Shown here: piece by piece, positions 16,567 through 25,160 of the stretch
How positions within the stretch are numbered: the stretch's first letter is position 1
Layout of the letters: each line of letters opens with the position of its first letter
NCBI GenBank assembly: GCA_934330725.1
Contig: CAKRGM010000002.1
Span: 91,500 to 155,499, forward strand
Direction of reading: 5' to 3'
DNA: 64,000 bases
Origin: an uncultured Lachnospiraceae bacterium
GTDB taxonomy: Bacteria; Bacillota; Clostridia; Lachnospirales; Lachnospiraceae
Position numbers and translations under genes: made by a program
Notes under the pieces: model-generated
Database searches by the model: none
Told to the model about the DNA's origin: nothing
Seen by the model: the letters and a program-made list of their open reading frames with translations, nothing else

Positions 16567-17445
16567 TTGAAAAAGGTAAAAATAGCTGCTGTACAGATGT
16601 CATGCTCTGACGATATTTACAGTAATATTCAAAAAGCTGATACGTTTGTTAAGGCTGCAGCCGGTGATAATGCAAATATAATTCTGCTTCCTGAACTTTT
16701 TGAAACACAATATTTTTGTCAGGAACGCAATTATGAATACTACAAACTTGCAACTACTGTTGATGAAAATCCGGCTGTTAAGCACTTTAAAAAAGTCTGC
16801 AGGGACTTAAAGGTCGTTATGCCAATAAGTTTTTTTGAAAAGAGTGGCAACACATGCTTTAATTCTATTGCAATGATTGATGCTGACGGAAGCATTTCAG
16901 GTATATATAGAAAAACGCATATTCCTGATGATCACTATTACCAGGAAAAATTCTATTTTTCACCTGGAGACACCGGATTTAAGGTATGGAACACCGCTTA
17001 TGCCAAAGTTGGTGTGGGAATATGCTGGGATCAGTGGTTTCCTGAAACCGCAAGGTGCATGGCTCTGATGGGCGCTGAGATTTTATTATATCCTACCGCA
17101 ATAGGCTCTGAACCGATTCTTGAATGTGACAGCATGCCGCACTGGCAAAGAGTAATGCAGGGTCACTCAGCGGCAAATATAATTCCAGTTGCCGCAGCAA
17201 ACCGTATTGGTAAAGAAACGGTAACTGCTTCATTTGACAATGGCGGACAGGAATCCAGTCTTTTATTTTATGGCTCTTCATTTATTACGGATGAAACCGG
17301 AAATATCACTGCCCAGGCTGACAGAACATCCGAATGTTTCATTTCATATGAGACTGATCTTGATGAAGTGGCCAGTATGCGGCGTGACTGGGGGCTTTTC
17401 CGTGACAGGCGTCCTGAACACTATACACCAATCCTTCATATGTAA
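16567..17445 (+). CDS. aguB: N-carbamoylputrescine amidase
   Basis: AguB hydrolyses N-carbamoylputrescine to putrescine, CO2 and ammonia. It is a nitrilase-superfamily enzyme with the Glu-Lys-Cys triad visible in LLPELFETQYF (Glu), YRKTHIPDDHYY (Lys) and VGICWDQWFPE (Cys). Length is 293 aa from TTG 16567, which has CGGAG at a good distance. A longer frame from 16501 would include the leader structure and is unlikely. The pair aguA-aguB is the classic arginine decarboxylase-linked putrescine route; the decarboxylase is not in this window. Confidence 0.94.
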   Translation: MKKVKIAAVQMSCSDDIYSNIQKADTFVKAAAGDNANIILLPELFETQYFCQERNYEYYKLATTVDENPAVKHFKKVCRDLKVVMPISFFEKSGNTCFNSIAMIDADGSISGIYRKTHIPDDHYYQEKFYFSPGDTGFKVWNTAYAKVGVGICWDQWFPETARCMALMGAEILLYPTAIGSEPILECDSMPHWQRVMQGHSAANIIPVAAANRIGKETVTASFDNGGQESSLLFYGSSFITDETGNITAQADRTSECFISYETDLDEVASMRRDWGLFRDRRPEHYTPILHM

Positions 17446-17518
17446 TGCTGCTGTAATGTTGCATATCAGATATACATATCAACATACACCTGCATTTTTA
17501 AGAAGATTATCCACAAAT

Positions 17519-17594
17519 GTTTGTGTGTTTACGCACACAGAAACACAAACTGTAAATATTTAATTAAAATACGTGTGCAGAAATGAGGATTCTT
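17519..17594 (+). promoter_or_regulatory. Structured 5' leader of plsC (covarying member of the pairing family)
   Basis: Hairpin GTTTGTGT/ACACAAAC (17519-17550). Its loop has GCACAC (17533-17538), complementary to GTGTGC (17573-17578), and further UUU (17528-17530) can pair with AAA (17581-17583) directly before GAGGAT and ATG 17595. Confidence 0.5.
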
Positions 17595-18335
17595 ATGATA
17601 AGAATTACACTTGTTGTACTTTTCCTGTTATTATTTTTTATACTAAGTCTTATACTGCTGCCTTTTGAATGGCTTATCGGCAAATTCGACATGTCATTTA
17701 AAGAGCGCAGCTCACTGCGGATAGTAAGAAGGGCATTCCGGATAGTTCTTTTTATTTCCGGGGTAAAAACAACCGTTATAGGTCTTGAAAATATTCCAGA
17801 AGATGAGCCTGTTCTTTTTGTTGGAAATCACAACAGCTTTTTTGATATTGTAATTGCCTATACCCTTATGAAAAAACCAACTGGATTTGTTGCCAAAAAA
17901 GAATTAAATGCATTTCTTTTTGTAAGAAGATGGATGAGAAATCTCTATTGTCTTTTCCTTGACAGAAAAAATATCAAAGAAGGCTTAAAAACAATTCTTC
18001 TTGGTATTGATTACATTAAAAAAGGTGTTTCCATCGTTATCTTCCCGGAAGGTACACGAAATAAAACTCATGATGGCATTCTGCCATTTCACTCCGGAAG
18101 CTTTAAATTAGCAGAAAAATCCGGATGCAAAATTGTACCTATGGTACAAAATAACACAGGCGCTGTATTTGAGGACCAGTTCCCAAGAATAAAATCAACA
18201 CATACAGTTATCGAATTTGGCAAACCAATTGATTTAAATGAACTTTCAAAGGAAGAGCGCAAAAATATTGCCCAATATACACATGATATACTTTCAGAAA
18301 TTTATGAAAAAAATAAATCACTTGTTTGCAAATAA
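17595..18335 (+). CDS. plsC: 1-acyl-sn-glycerol-3-phosphate acyltransferase
   Basis: Membrane-bound acyltransferase making phosphatidic acid from lysophosphatidic acid and an acyl donor. An N-terminal membrane helix (MIRITLVVLFLLLFFILSLIL) is followed by the catalytic HX4D motif in VGNHNSFFD near residue 78, the glycerol-phosphate site VIFPEGTRNKTHD near 150, and a VPMVQNNTG region. Length 246 aa is typical. ATG 17595 with GAGGAT upstream is preferred over ATG 17583, which overlaps that site. Confidence 0.9.
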   Translation: MIRITLVVLFLLLFFILSLILLPFEWLIGKFDMSFKERSSLRIVRRAFRIVLFISGVKTTVIGLENIPEDEPVLFVGNHNSFFDIVIAYTLMKKPTGFVAKKELNAFLFVRRWMRNLYCLFLDRKNIKEGLKTILLGIDYIKKGVSIVIFPEGTRNKTHDGILPFHSGSFKLAEKSGCKIVPMVQNNTGAVFEDQFPRIKSTHTVIEFGKPIDLNELSKEERKNIAQYTHDILSEIYEKNKSLVCK

Positions 18336-18389
18336 AATGCATTATGCTATAATGCACTCATTGAGATTAAAATTTAGGAGGACTATTAC

Positions 18390-18992
18390 ATGCCAGTTTG
18401 GGGAATTGTATTATTAGTCATTTTGGCGATTCTGCTTATTGCATTTATCGCTTTAGTGATTGTTGGAAACAAACTTCGTAAAAAACAAGATGCACAGCAG
18501 GAACAGATTGAGGCTGCAAAACAGGTCTTATCGATGCTTGTTATTGATAAAAAGAAAATGAAACTAAAAGATGCCGGACTTCCAAAAATGGTTGTTGAAC
18601 AGACACCTAAGTACCTGAGGGGAAGTAAGATGCCTTTTGTAAAAGCAAAAATAGGTCCAAGAATCATGACACTTATGGCTGAGCCAAAAGTATTTGAACA
18701 GATTCCTGTCAAAGCTGAAATCAAAGCTGAAGTAAGTGGTATCTACATAACAGGTATCAAATCAGTACGTGGTGGAAAGATTGTCGTTGAAGAAAAACCC
18801 CAGAAGGGATTAAGGAAATTCTTTAACCGCTCTAAAAAAAATGATGCGGCAGGCAAAAACATTTCAGGTTCAGCAAAGACTTCAAACCAGAAATCTACAG
18901 GTACAAAGAATTCAAACACAAAGAATACTAAAAATGGTGATTTAAAGAATGTAAATAACACATCTGCCAGGAATGCAAAAAAGAAAAAATAA
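18390..18992 (+). CDS. Small membrane-anchored basic protein, function unknown
   Basis: A 200 aa protein with one N-terminal membrane helix (about residues 3-27), a positively charged region, a conserved-looking middle (LPKMVVEQTPKYLRGSKMPFVKAKIGPRIM) and a Lys/Asn/Ser/Thr-rich tail from about residue 135. It is not recognised as a named family member. Strong ribosome binding site AGGAGG, ATG 18390. It ends before a GC-rich terminator, so it is probably the last gene after plsC. The low-complexity basic tail could bind RNA, DNA or acidic wall polymers, but nothing decides this. Confidence 0.65.
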   Translation: MPVWGIVLLVILAILLIAFIALVIVGNKLRKKQDAQQEQIEAAKQVLSMLVIDKKKMKLKDAGLPKMVVEQTPKYLRGSKMPFVKAKIGPRIMTLMAEPKVFEQIPVKAEIKAEVSGIYITGIKSVRGGKIVVEEKPQKGLRKFFNRSKKNDAAGKNISGSAKTSNQKSTGTKNSNTKNTKNGDLKNVNNTSARNAKKKK

Positions 18993-19030
18993 AATATTTT
19001 GACGGTATATCTGCAGAAAAACCGAATCGA

Positions 19031-19078
19031 ATACCGCCGGCTGTCACAATTAAATCTGATAGCCGGCGGTATTGTTTA
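19031..19078 (+). terminator. Intrinsic terminator after the 18390 gene
   Basis: Perfect 12-bp stem ATACCGCCGGCT/AGCCGGCGGTAT (19031-19042 with 19061-19072), followed by TGTTTAATTTT. Confidence 0.75.
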
Positions 19079-19163
19079 ATTTTAAGAGAAAAGACCTTAT
19101 AACATTTTTATATATCGGATTTTTTAATATTATTATTAACTTTTTTCGCGTTAATTAATTATA

Positions 19164-19250
19164 TATGATATAATGAGTGCAAGCTCGACAACATGCTTTG
19201 CATGTTGTCGAGCGACGAATGTCGATCATGAACGAAGTTTATGATATAAT
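19164..19250 (+). promoter_or_regulatory. Triple-hairpin insertion between duplicated -10 boxes upstream of pncB
   Basis: The 11-base sequence TATGATATAAT, an extended -10 box, occurs at 19164-19174 and again at 19240-19250. Between them are three hairpins in a row: a perfect 13-bp stem with five-base loop (19183-19213), CGAC/GTCG (19213-19224) and a 9-bp stem ATCATGAAC/GTTTATGAT (19225-19245). Either copy could serve as promoter for pncB. The rest of the 18993-19316 gap holds only the terminator of the preceding gene. Confidence 0.5.
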
Positions 19251-19316
19251 TTATATAAAATACTTTACAATTTTTTGGCTTTGTGCCAATATTGTTTAAA
19301 ATCTTTGGAGGCATTT

Positions 19317-20777
19317 ATGCGTAATCTGACTTTATTAACTGATTTATATGAACTTACAATGATGCAGGGATATTTTAAAACAGGCAACAACCGCACTGTT
19401 ATATTCGATGCATTTCACCGCAAAAATCCCTGTGGTGGCGGCTATGCCATATCATGTGGGCTTGAGCAGGTAATTGACTATATTAAAAATCTGCATTTTT
19501 CTGATGATGATATCAAATATCTTGATAATTTAAATCTATTTGATGATGACTTTCTTGAATACTTAAGAAATTTCAGATTCACAGGAGATATTTATGCAAT
19601 TCCTGAAGGAACCGTAATATTTCCAAGGGAACCTATCGTTAAGGTAATAGCTCCTATTATCGAAGCCCAGCTTGTTGAAACAGCTATTCTTAATATAATA
19701 AATCACCAGAGCCTTATCGCAACAAAGGCTGCAAGGGTATGTTACGCTGCAAAAGGTGACGGAATAATGGAATTTGGTCTTCGCCGCGCCCAGGGTCCTG
19801 ATGCTGGTATCTATGGTGCACGTGCCGCAGTCATTGCCGGATGCGTAGGAACCAGCAACGTTCTTACCGGTCAAATGTTTGGAGTCCCTGTCAAAGGTAC
19901 ACATGCGCACAGCTGGATTATGAGTTTTCCTGATGAATACACAGCATTTAAAACTTATGCAGATCTGTATCCTGACGCCTGCATTCTGCTTGTTGATACA
20001 TATGATACGCTGCGCAGCGGCGTGCCTAACGCTATCCGTGTATTTAAGGAAATGAAAAAAGCCGGAATTGAACTTAAGGGATATGGTATAAGACTTGACT
20101 CAGGAGATTTGGCATACCTTAGTAAAAAAGCCCGTAAAATGCTTGATGATGCCGGTTTTGAAGATGCCATTATTTCTGCATCGAGCGATCTTGATGAATA
20201 CTTAATAGATTCACTAAAAACACAGGGTGCCAAAATCACTTCATGGGGTGTAGGAACAAACCTTATCACAGCAAAAGATAATCCGGCTTTTGGCGGTGTG
20301 TACAAGCTTGCAGCTGTAATGGGGGATAATGGTAAATTTATCCCTAAGATAAAGCTTTCAGAAAATTCAGAAAAAATAACGAACCCTGGAAATAAAACTG
20401 TATACCGTATCTATGATTCAGAAGGCATGATAACAGCTGACCTTATTGCACTAGCAGATGAAACCTACGATGCAACACAGCCGCTTCTTATATTCGATCC
20501 TGTAGAAACATGGAAGAAAACTCTTTTACAGCCAGGCGAATATACTTTAAAGGAAATAGTTGTTCCTGTATTTAAAAATGGTGAATGTGTTTACAAATCA
20601 CCAGCTGTAATGGATATTCAGAAATACTGCAGGGATGAACTTGCAACATTATGGGATGAATCAAAACGACTTGTTAATCCACATGAAATCCATGTCGATC
20701 TTTCACGTAAGCTGTATGACCTTAAATCAGAACTTCTTAACCAGTACAGTATGAAAGAGCTTAAACTTGAGCCATAA
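19317..20777 (+). CDS. pncB: Nicotinate phosphoribosyltransferase
   Basis: Joins nicotinate to PRPP to give nicotinate mononucleotide in NAD salvage. The 486 aa protein starts NLTLLTDLYELTMMQGYF, as in the family, and contains EFGLRRAQGPDAG (near residue 150), KGTHAHSWIMSF (near 193) and RLDSGDLAYLSKKAR with SSDLDE further on, the phosphate and catalytic regions. ATG 19317 follows GGAGG; an in-frame extension to 19275 is unlikely. A strong hairpin terminator follows. Confidence 0.95.
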   Translation: MRNLTLLTDLYELTMMQGYFKTGNNRTVIFDAFHRKNPCGGGYAISCGLEQVIDYIKNLHFSDDDIKYLDNLNLFDDDFLEYLRNFRFTGDIYAIPEGTVIFPREPIVKVIAPIIEAQLVETAILNIINHQSLIATKAARVCYAAKGDGIMEFGLRRAQGPDAGIYGARAAVIAGCVGTSNVLTGQMFGVPVKGTHAHSWIMSFPDEYTAFKTYADLYPDACILLVDTYDTLRSGVPNAIRVFKEMKKAGIELKGYGIRLDSGDLAYLSKKARKMLDDAGFEDAIISASSDLDEYLIDSLKTQGAKITSWGVGTNLITAKDNPAFGGVYKLAAVMGDNGKFIPKIKLSENSEKITNPGNKTVYRIYDSEGMITADLIALADETYDATQPLLIFDPVETWKKTLLQPGEYTLKEIVVPVFKNGECVYKSPAVMDIQKYCRDELATLWDESKRLVNPHEIHVDLSRKLYDLKSELLNQYSMKELKLEP

Positions 20778-20783
20778 TTTAAA

Positions 20784-20826
20784 AATAAGCCGTAAGTACC
20801 ATTATTGTACTTACGGCTTATTTATT
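20784..20826. terminator. Bidirectional terminator between pncB and the DUF1934 gene
   Basis: A 16-bp stem AATAAGCCGTAAGTAC with its exact complement (20784-20822), with A and T runs on its flanks. It sits between convergent genes and can serve both strands. Confidence 0.8.
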
Positions 20827-20934
20827 AGATTATGATTTAAAATCAAATATCTAAATCATCTTAAAATTTATTCTTCCACAGGTTAATACTGTCCTGAAAA
20901 TGCAGCATAAAATCTGTGTAAAACAGTTTCAATT

Positions 20935-21393
20935 CTATTTAAGACTGAATTTACCTGCAGACATTATTTCTATCTGGACTTTACAGTCTGATACCTGTTC
21001 ATAATTAAGTTCAAGTGAATAATCTATTGATATATTTATTTTATCTTCCTGTCTTTCTATATCAATGCTTCTTGAAAATATTCCAAGATACAGACTTCCA
21101 AAAGGCGTTTCATAAAATGTCATTGTCTTATTGCCCTTTTCAAATGACATATGCGCTGTAACAGGCCCCTTTTTTGTTATTTCCACTGTATCCTTATCTA
21201 TTTTTATTGTATTAGTGCATTTCTTTTTTTCGCCTTCAATGGTTTCTTCATATTTAATATATTCCTTACCATTTACAACTTTATACCGCCCAATATTAAT
21301 TACTTCAACTGCGTCTTCTTCATTTTCATCACTCTCAACCGTAAGATGAAGTCCTTTTATATTAACATATACTTTTTCTTTCAAGGTTATCAT
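20935..21393 (-). CDS. DUF1934 (YwiB-like) beta-barrel protein
   Basis: A 152 aa soluble protein with many alternating beta-strand-like segments and the family core DTVEITKKGPVTAHMSFEKGNKTMTFYETPFGSLYLGIFSRSI, which fits DUF1934 (calycin-like, Bacillus YwiB). Its biochemical role is unknown. The ATG at 21393 is only one base from GGAGGA; TTG at 21384 (ten bases from GGAGG) may be the real start. It is the last gene of a minus-strand run beginning with murI, nine bases away. Confidence 0.75.
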   Translation of the reverse strand: MITLKEKVYVNIKGLHLTVESDENEEDAVEVINIGRYKVVNGKEYIKYEETIEGEKKKCTNTIKIDKDTVEITKKGPVTAHMSFEKGNKTMTFYETPFGSLYLGIFSRSIDIERQEDKINISIDYSLELNYEQVSDCKVQIEIMSAGKFSLK

Positions 21394-21401
21394 TCCTCCA
21401 G

Positions 21402-22220
21402 TTAATATTTCTCAATATTTATCTGTTTTGTCATCGTTATATCAAATGGAAGAATTGAATTTGCAAATGCCTTAAACTTTTCGGCTGCATCACTTACATA
21501 AAATCTGTACATTGATGACGGACTGTCAACTTCACATACATTTGCAATGTTTTCTCTTTCGAGCAATCTTTTCAATTCTATTGCAGTTTCATAGGCCGGA
21601 TTTACAAGCGCAACCGAATCACCCATCACCTTTCCAATTGTGCTCCTGAGCAATGGATAATGCGTACATCCCATGATAAGTGTATCGATTCCCTTGCCCT
21701 TAAGTTCACTTAAATAACGCTCTGCAACCTGATCTGTAATCGTATCATGAAGCATCCCTTCTTCAACAAGAGGTACAAACAATGGACACGGCTTTCCTAT
21801 CACCTCGGCATCCGGTTTAAATGACTTTATAAAGCTGGCATACACACCACTATGTATAGTTCCTTCTGTTCCAATAAGACCTATCCTTCCATTTTTTGTT
21901 GTATTTGCGGCTACTTTTGCACCCGGTTTAACAACTCCTATGATTGGTATATCAAACTCCTCCTGCATTGTATCAATCGCAAATGCACTGGCGGTATTAC
22001 ACGCAATAACGATTGCCTTAACATTTTCCTGTAAAAGAAAGCGGATTATCTGTCTTGAATACTTTATAATTGTCTCTTTTGATTTGCTTCCGTATGGTAC
22101 CCTTGCAGTATCTCCGAAATATACAATTCTTTCATTGGGAATCTGTCTCATTATTTCCCTTGCGACCGTAAGTCCGCCTACACCTGAATCAAATACACCA
22201 ATAGGCGCTTTTGTCTCCAT
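21402..22220 (-). CDS. murI: Glutamate racemase
   Basis: Makes D-glutamate for peptidoglycan. The 272 aa sequence has the family start APIGVFDSGVGGLTVAREI, the first catalytic Cys in AIVIACNTASAFAID near residue 73 and the second in TLIMGCTHYPLLRS near 185. ATG 22220 with GGAGGG upstream. It is followed closely by the DUF1934 gene and preceded by spoIIR. Confidence 0.95.
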   Translation of the reverse strand: METKAPIGVFDSGVGGLTVAREIMRQIPNERIVYFGDTARVPYGSKSKETIIKYSRQIIRFLLQENVKAIVIACNTASAFAIDTMQEEFDIPIIGVVKPGAKVAANTTKNGRIGLIGTEGTIHSGVYASFIKSFKPDAEVIGKPCPLFVPLVEEGMLHDTITDQVAERYLSELKGKGIDTLIMGCTHYPLLRSTIGKVMGDSVALVNPAYETAIELKRLLERENIANVCEVDSPSSMYRFYVSDAAEKFKAFANSILPFDITMTKQINIEKY

Positions 22221-22241
22221 TTTTGGTTTCCCTCCTGTGTT

Positions 22242-22883
22242 TCAATCAAATAGTTTATTTAGAAATGTAAGATATTTAAATCTATATTTATACTGTTGAC
22301 GAGATTCAGTTATTGCATTATATTCATCTTCCGTCAGAATATTCTTTAATGTCTCTTTCGAGTCATCAGGAAGTACACCGCATGACGTGTCTACAAAACA
22401 CAATGGCGGATATAATACGCACCACCAGTTCTTCCCTTCCGCTTCACCTATATCTATTCTGAATGCTTCATATTTTCCTGGCGGGAAATAAACATCACCA
22501 TATGCCTTCATTGGAAAATAGCTTTCCTCAAAATATACGTTTACGCCATAACTGCTGCCCTCTTTTTTCAGAACATCCAACGCTATATTTTTTATATCAT
22601 CAATATGCTCATTTAATATCTGTCTTGATCTGGTAATATCTGATGAGCCATTTAAATAAGGCTTTATATATGTAACAACCTGATCCTTTACTTTTAACTT
22701 AAGTGCCTGATCTGCATCTGTATCACTGTTTGCCCTGACATGAAAACGTATTATCTGTTTTGCAATCCCTGACTGCACCCTCGCCTCTTCATATCTGCCA
22801 TAAATTGTTTTATATGATACTCCTGCCGACACCACAAGAACAAATATAAAAAATACCAATAGTCTGTGTTTTTTCTTTTTCAT
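22242..22883 (-). CDS. spoIIR: Stage II sporulation protein R
   Basis: SpoIIR is secreted from the forespore and triggers pro-sigma-E processing by SpoIIGA in the mother cell. The protein (213 aa from ATG 22883) has an N-terminal signal/membrane helix after a KKKKHR start, then the conserved IIRFHVRANSDTDADQALKLKVKDQVV and the C-terminal PPGKYEAFRIDIGEAEGKNWWCVLYPPLCFVD, the family signature. The start with GGAGA five bases before is chosen over TTG 22895. A sigma-F-like promoter lies upstream. Confidence 0.92.
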   Translation of the reverse strand: MKKKKHRLLVFFIFVLVVSAGVSYKTIYGRYEEARVQSGIAKQIIRFHVRANSDTDADQALKLKVKDQVVTYIKPYLNGSSDITRSRQILNEHIDDIKNIALDVLKKEGSSYGVNVYFEESYFPMKAYGDVYFPPGKYEAFRIDIGEAEGKNWWCVLYPPLCFVDTSCGVLPDDSKETLKNILTEDEYNAITESRQQYKYRFKYLTFLNKLFD

Positions 22884-22927
22884 ACTAATCTCCAATCAAA
22901 TAATTATTAAGCGCTTTATTTACTGTA

Positions 22928-22956
22928 GATTCTTTCCAAAAAAACACAGACTATTC
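22928..22956 (-). promoter_or_regulatory. Possible sigma-F forespore promoter for spoIIR
   Basis: Minus strand GAATA (22952-22956), 14 bases, GGAAAGAATC (22928-22937). Sigma-F consensus is GYATA, about 15 bases, GGNNANAHTR. The -10 matches nine of ten, the -35 four of five. In Bacillus spoIIR is a sigma-F gene, which supports the reading. Confidence 0.45.
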
Positions 22957-22995
22957 AATTTTTATGAAAATTAACGTTACTTTATTAATTAAATC

Positions 22996-23646
22996 CTACT
23001 TATTAAGAAGTCTGATTATTCCTTTTTCCTGATTATTTATATGCTGGTAAATCACCTTCTTGGCAGCCTCGACATTTCTGTCTCTGACCTGATTTATAAT
23101 ATCATTATGCTCACTTATAAGTATCGAATGCGTCCTTGCATCCTTTACATATTCAAGTCTGTAACGATACATCTGTTCCCGAAGGTTATTTATTATCTGT
23201 ATAAGCCTTGCATTATCTGTCATTGAATATATAACATCATGAAAATGTACATCCGCATCAACAATATTAACTACATCCTTTGAAACTATTGATGACTCAA
23301 ATACTTTATTAGCAGCCTTAAGCTCTGCAATCTTAGCATCTGTAACATTCTTGCATGCAAGTGTGACAGCAAGTTTTTCAAGTGTAGCTCTTACTTCAAG
23401 CACATCCCTCATGTCTTTTTCCGTAATATGGGCAACTTCTGCACCTTTTCTTGGTATCATTATAACAAGCCCCTCTAACTCGAGCTTTCTTATAGCCTCT
23501 CTTATAGGTGTCCTGCTTACACCAAGCTTCTGTGCCAACTGTATCTCCATAAGTCTTTCGCCCGGCTCCATTTCGCCCCTTAAAATAGCCTGTCTCAATG
23601 TATTAAATACAACATCTCTCAATGGGAGATATTCATTTACATCCAT
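22996..23646 (-). CDS. GntR family transcriptional regulator, FadR/FCD subfamily
   Basis: An N-terminal winged helix (LRQAILRGEMEPGERLMEIQLAQKLGVSRTPIREAIRKLELEGLV, about residues 14-60) is followed by a helical FCD ligand-binding domain with DVLEVRATLEK and H-containing positions (VDADVHFHDVIY). 216 aa from ATG 23646, which has AAAGGTGA upstream; a longer frame from 23682 is possible. Ligand unknown. It directly follows ispE with about 50 bases between and may be cotranscribed. Confidence 0.88.
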   Translation of the reverse strand: MDVNEYLPLRDVVFNTLRQAILRGEMEPGERLMEIQLAQKLGVSRTPIREAIRKLELEGLVIMIPRKGAEVAHITEKDMRDVLEVRATLEKLAVTLACKNVTDAKIAELKAANKVFESSIVSKDVVNIVDADVHFHDVIYSMTDNARLIQIINNLREQMYRYRLEYVKDARTHSILISEHNDIINQVRDRNVEAAKKVIYQHINNQEKGIIRLLNK

Positions 23647-23697
23647 TTTTAATTCACCTTTCATCTCTAAATGTTCCTCCATCTAATATCTTAAACT

Positions 23698-24564
23698 TTA
23701 CTGGTTAAAAACTTCTGTAATGTACACCTGTCTGGCATCTGCCTTTTCCCGAAGACAGTCCTTACATCTGCATGCCATGTCCTTATCCTTAAATATTCCA
23801 AAAACAGTAGGCCCGCTTCCGCTCATCATCGCATTTACTGCCCCCATTGAAAGCATGTCCTTCTTTATTACATCAATTACAGGATATTCACGGACCGTGA
23901 CATCCTCTAATACATTTCCCATTCTTGCCGCAACTAAATTAATGTCTTCTCCATTGATTGCCTGAATGATTCCATCAATATCAGGATGACTTACATCCTT
24001 TATAGAATCGAATTTTTCATATACAAGTCTGGTAGACACATTAACAGGCGGTTTAGCTATAACAATATAACAATCCGGCATGGCCTTTAATCTGGTTAGT
24101 TTCTCGCCAATTCCTTCTGCCAGGGCAGTTCCCCTCATTATGCAGTAAGGTACATCTGCTCCGATTTTTACACCAAGTCCCATCATTTCATCAACAGTCA
24201 TACCAAGCTTAAATAATTTGTTCAGTCCGAATATTACAGCCGCAGCATCAGTACTTCCTCCTGCAAGTCCGGCGGCAATAGGAATAAACTTATTCAGATC
24301 AACATCAATTCCGCCACTGAATTTAAATTCATTTTTCACAAGCATAAATGCTTTATACATAAGATTATTCTCATTCACTGCCAGAAATGGTAAATTGGCT
24401 GTTATGTTAAAATTTCCATCAACATTTTTTGTCATCGTAATCCGGTCATATATACATATTGTCTGCATAACCATCCGCACTTCATGGTATCCGTCATCTC
24501 TTTTTCTGATAACATCAAGTCCAAGATTAATCTTGGCTCTTGCTTTTAGTTTAATACTGTCCAT
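23698..24564 (-). CDS. ispE: 4-diphosphocytidyl-2-C-methyl-D-erythritol kinase
   Basis: GHMP kinase of the non-mevalonate isoprenoid route. It has KLKARAKINLGLDVIRKRDDGYHEVRMVMQ at the N-terminus, the ATP loop PIAAGLAGGSTDAAAVIFGLN near residue 90 and AVNAMMSGSGPTVFGIFKD near 250. 288 aa from ATG 24564, which lies after GAGGAT; longer frames to 24600 run into the leader structure. A C-terminal CRCKDC is an unusual small Cys cluster. Confidence 0.94.
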   Translation of the reverse strand: MDSIKLKARAKINLGLDVIRKRDDGYHEVRMVMQTICIYDRITMTKNVDGNFNITANLPFLAVNENNLMYKAFMLVKNEFKFSGGIDVDLNKFIPIAAGLAGGSTDAAAVIFGLNKLFKLGMTVDEMMGLGVKIGADVPYCIMRGTALAEGIGEKLTRLKAMPDCYIVIAKPPVNVSTRLVYEKFDSIKDVSHPDIDGIIQAINGEDINLVAARMGNVLEDVTVREYPVIDVIKKDMLSMGAVNAMMSGSGPTVFGIFKDKDMACRCKDCLREKADARQVYITEVFNQ

Positions 24565-24680
24565 AATAATCCTCATGTTACAAATATTGTTACTGTTCAC
24601 ATACGCCTTCGCAAAAGCACTTTCACTGCTCTTTCGCTTCTATACAGCTATTTTGTACCAGTGAACTGTAACCAAATATT
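24565..24680 (-). promoter_or_regulatory. Structured 5' leader of ispE with competing pairings
   Basis: Minus strand: a stem TATTTG/CAAAATA (24649-24678, one bulge) holds a loop with GTTACAG (24672-24666). That loop can pair with TTGTAAC (24583-24577) next to GAGGAT. The same loop bases also form an 11 of 12 bp stem with 24589-24600. The two pairings exclude each other, so the leader could act as a switch. Confidence 0.4.
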
Positions 24681-25125
24681 ATCAAGCAGTTCAATATACT
24701 ACGGCCATCATTGTGATTCCCATTATACGTCATTATAATTTTTATAGAATTGCTTCTGACAACACCGTATTATTATCTGCATTGCTTTTTGTATCTTGTA
24801 TACAATATAGTATTATATAAAATGCAATGTATAAATGCAAGTACAATTCTACAGTTTTCCTAATTTTTCAATATAATACTGATATTTATAATGCTAATCT
24901 TAATATACTTTTATGAAATTGTTCTTATTAAAAATACTTTTTTATATTTATAAAATATACCATCATGCATCTAGTACCCCAAATCCCTATTTGCATTCTA
25001 TACATTAAAGTCTGTTTTTTTAATGGTTTCACACATATTTTCATATGTAACATCGGTAAAAACTTACATATAATTGCATTTTTTTGAATATTATTAGAAT
25101 TTTAAGAATTTTTTTCAAATTTGTC
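24681..25125. other. AT-rich intergenic DNA without recognised gene
   Basis: About 450 bases of very AT-rich sequence between the ispE leader and the putative small RNA. No open frame, tRNA, repeat or clear promoter stands out. Confidence 0.5.
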
Positions 25126-25154
25126 TTGCATTTTACGAACATTAATGTTAAACT
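25126..25154 (+). promoter_or_regulatory. Promoter of a putative small RNA
   Basis: TTGCAT (25126-25131), 17 bases, TAAACT (25149-25154). The -35 matches five of six and the -10 four of six consensus bases. No coding frame follows before a strong terminator 120 bases on. Confidence 0.5.
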
Positions 25155-25160
25155 AGTTCA

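Noticed and set aside
19183..19245. Hairpin row before pncB as a CRISPR array or NAD-sensing riboswitch
   Set aside because: There are no spaced direct repeats, and the hairpins are simple perfect stems with direct-repeat flanks, which fits an inserted palindrome better than a ligand-binding fold.
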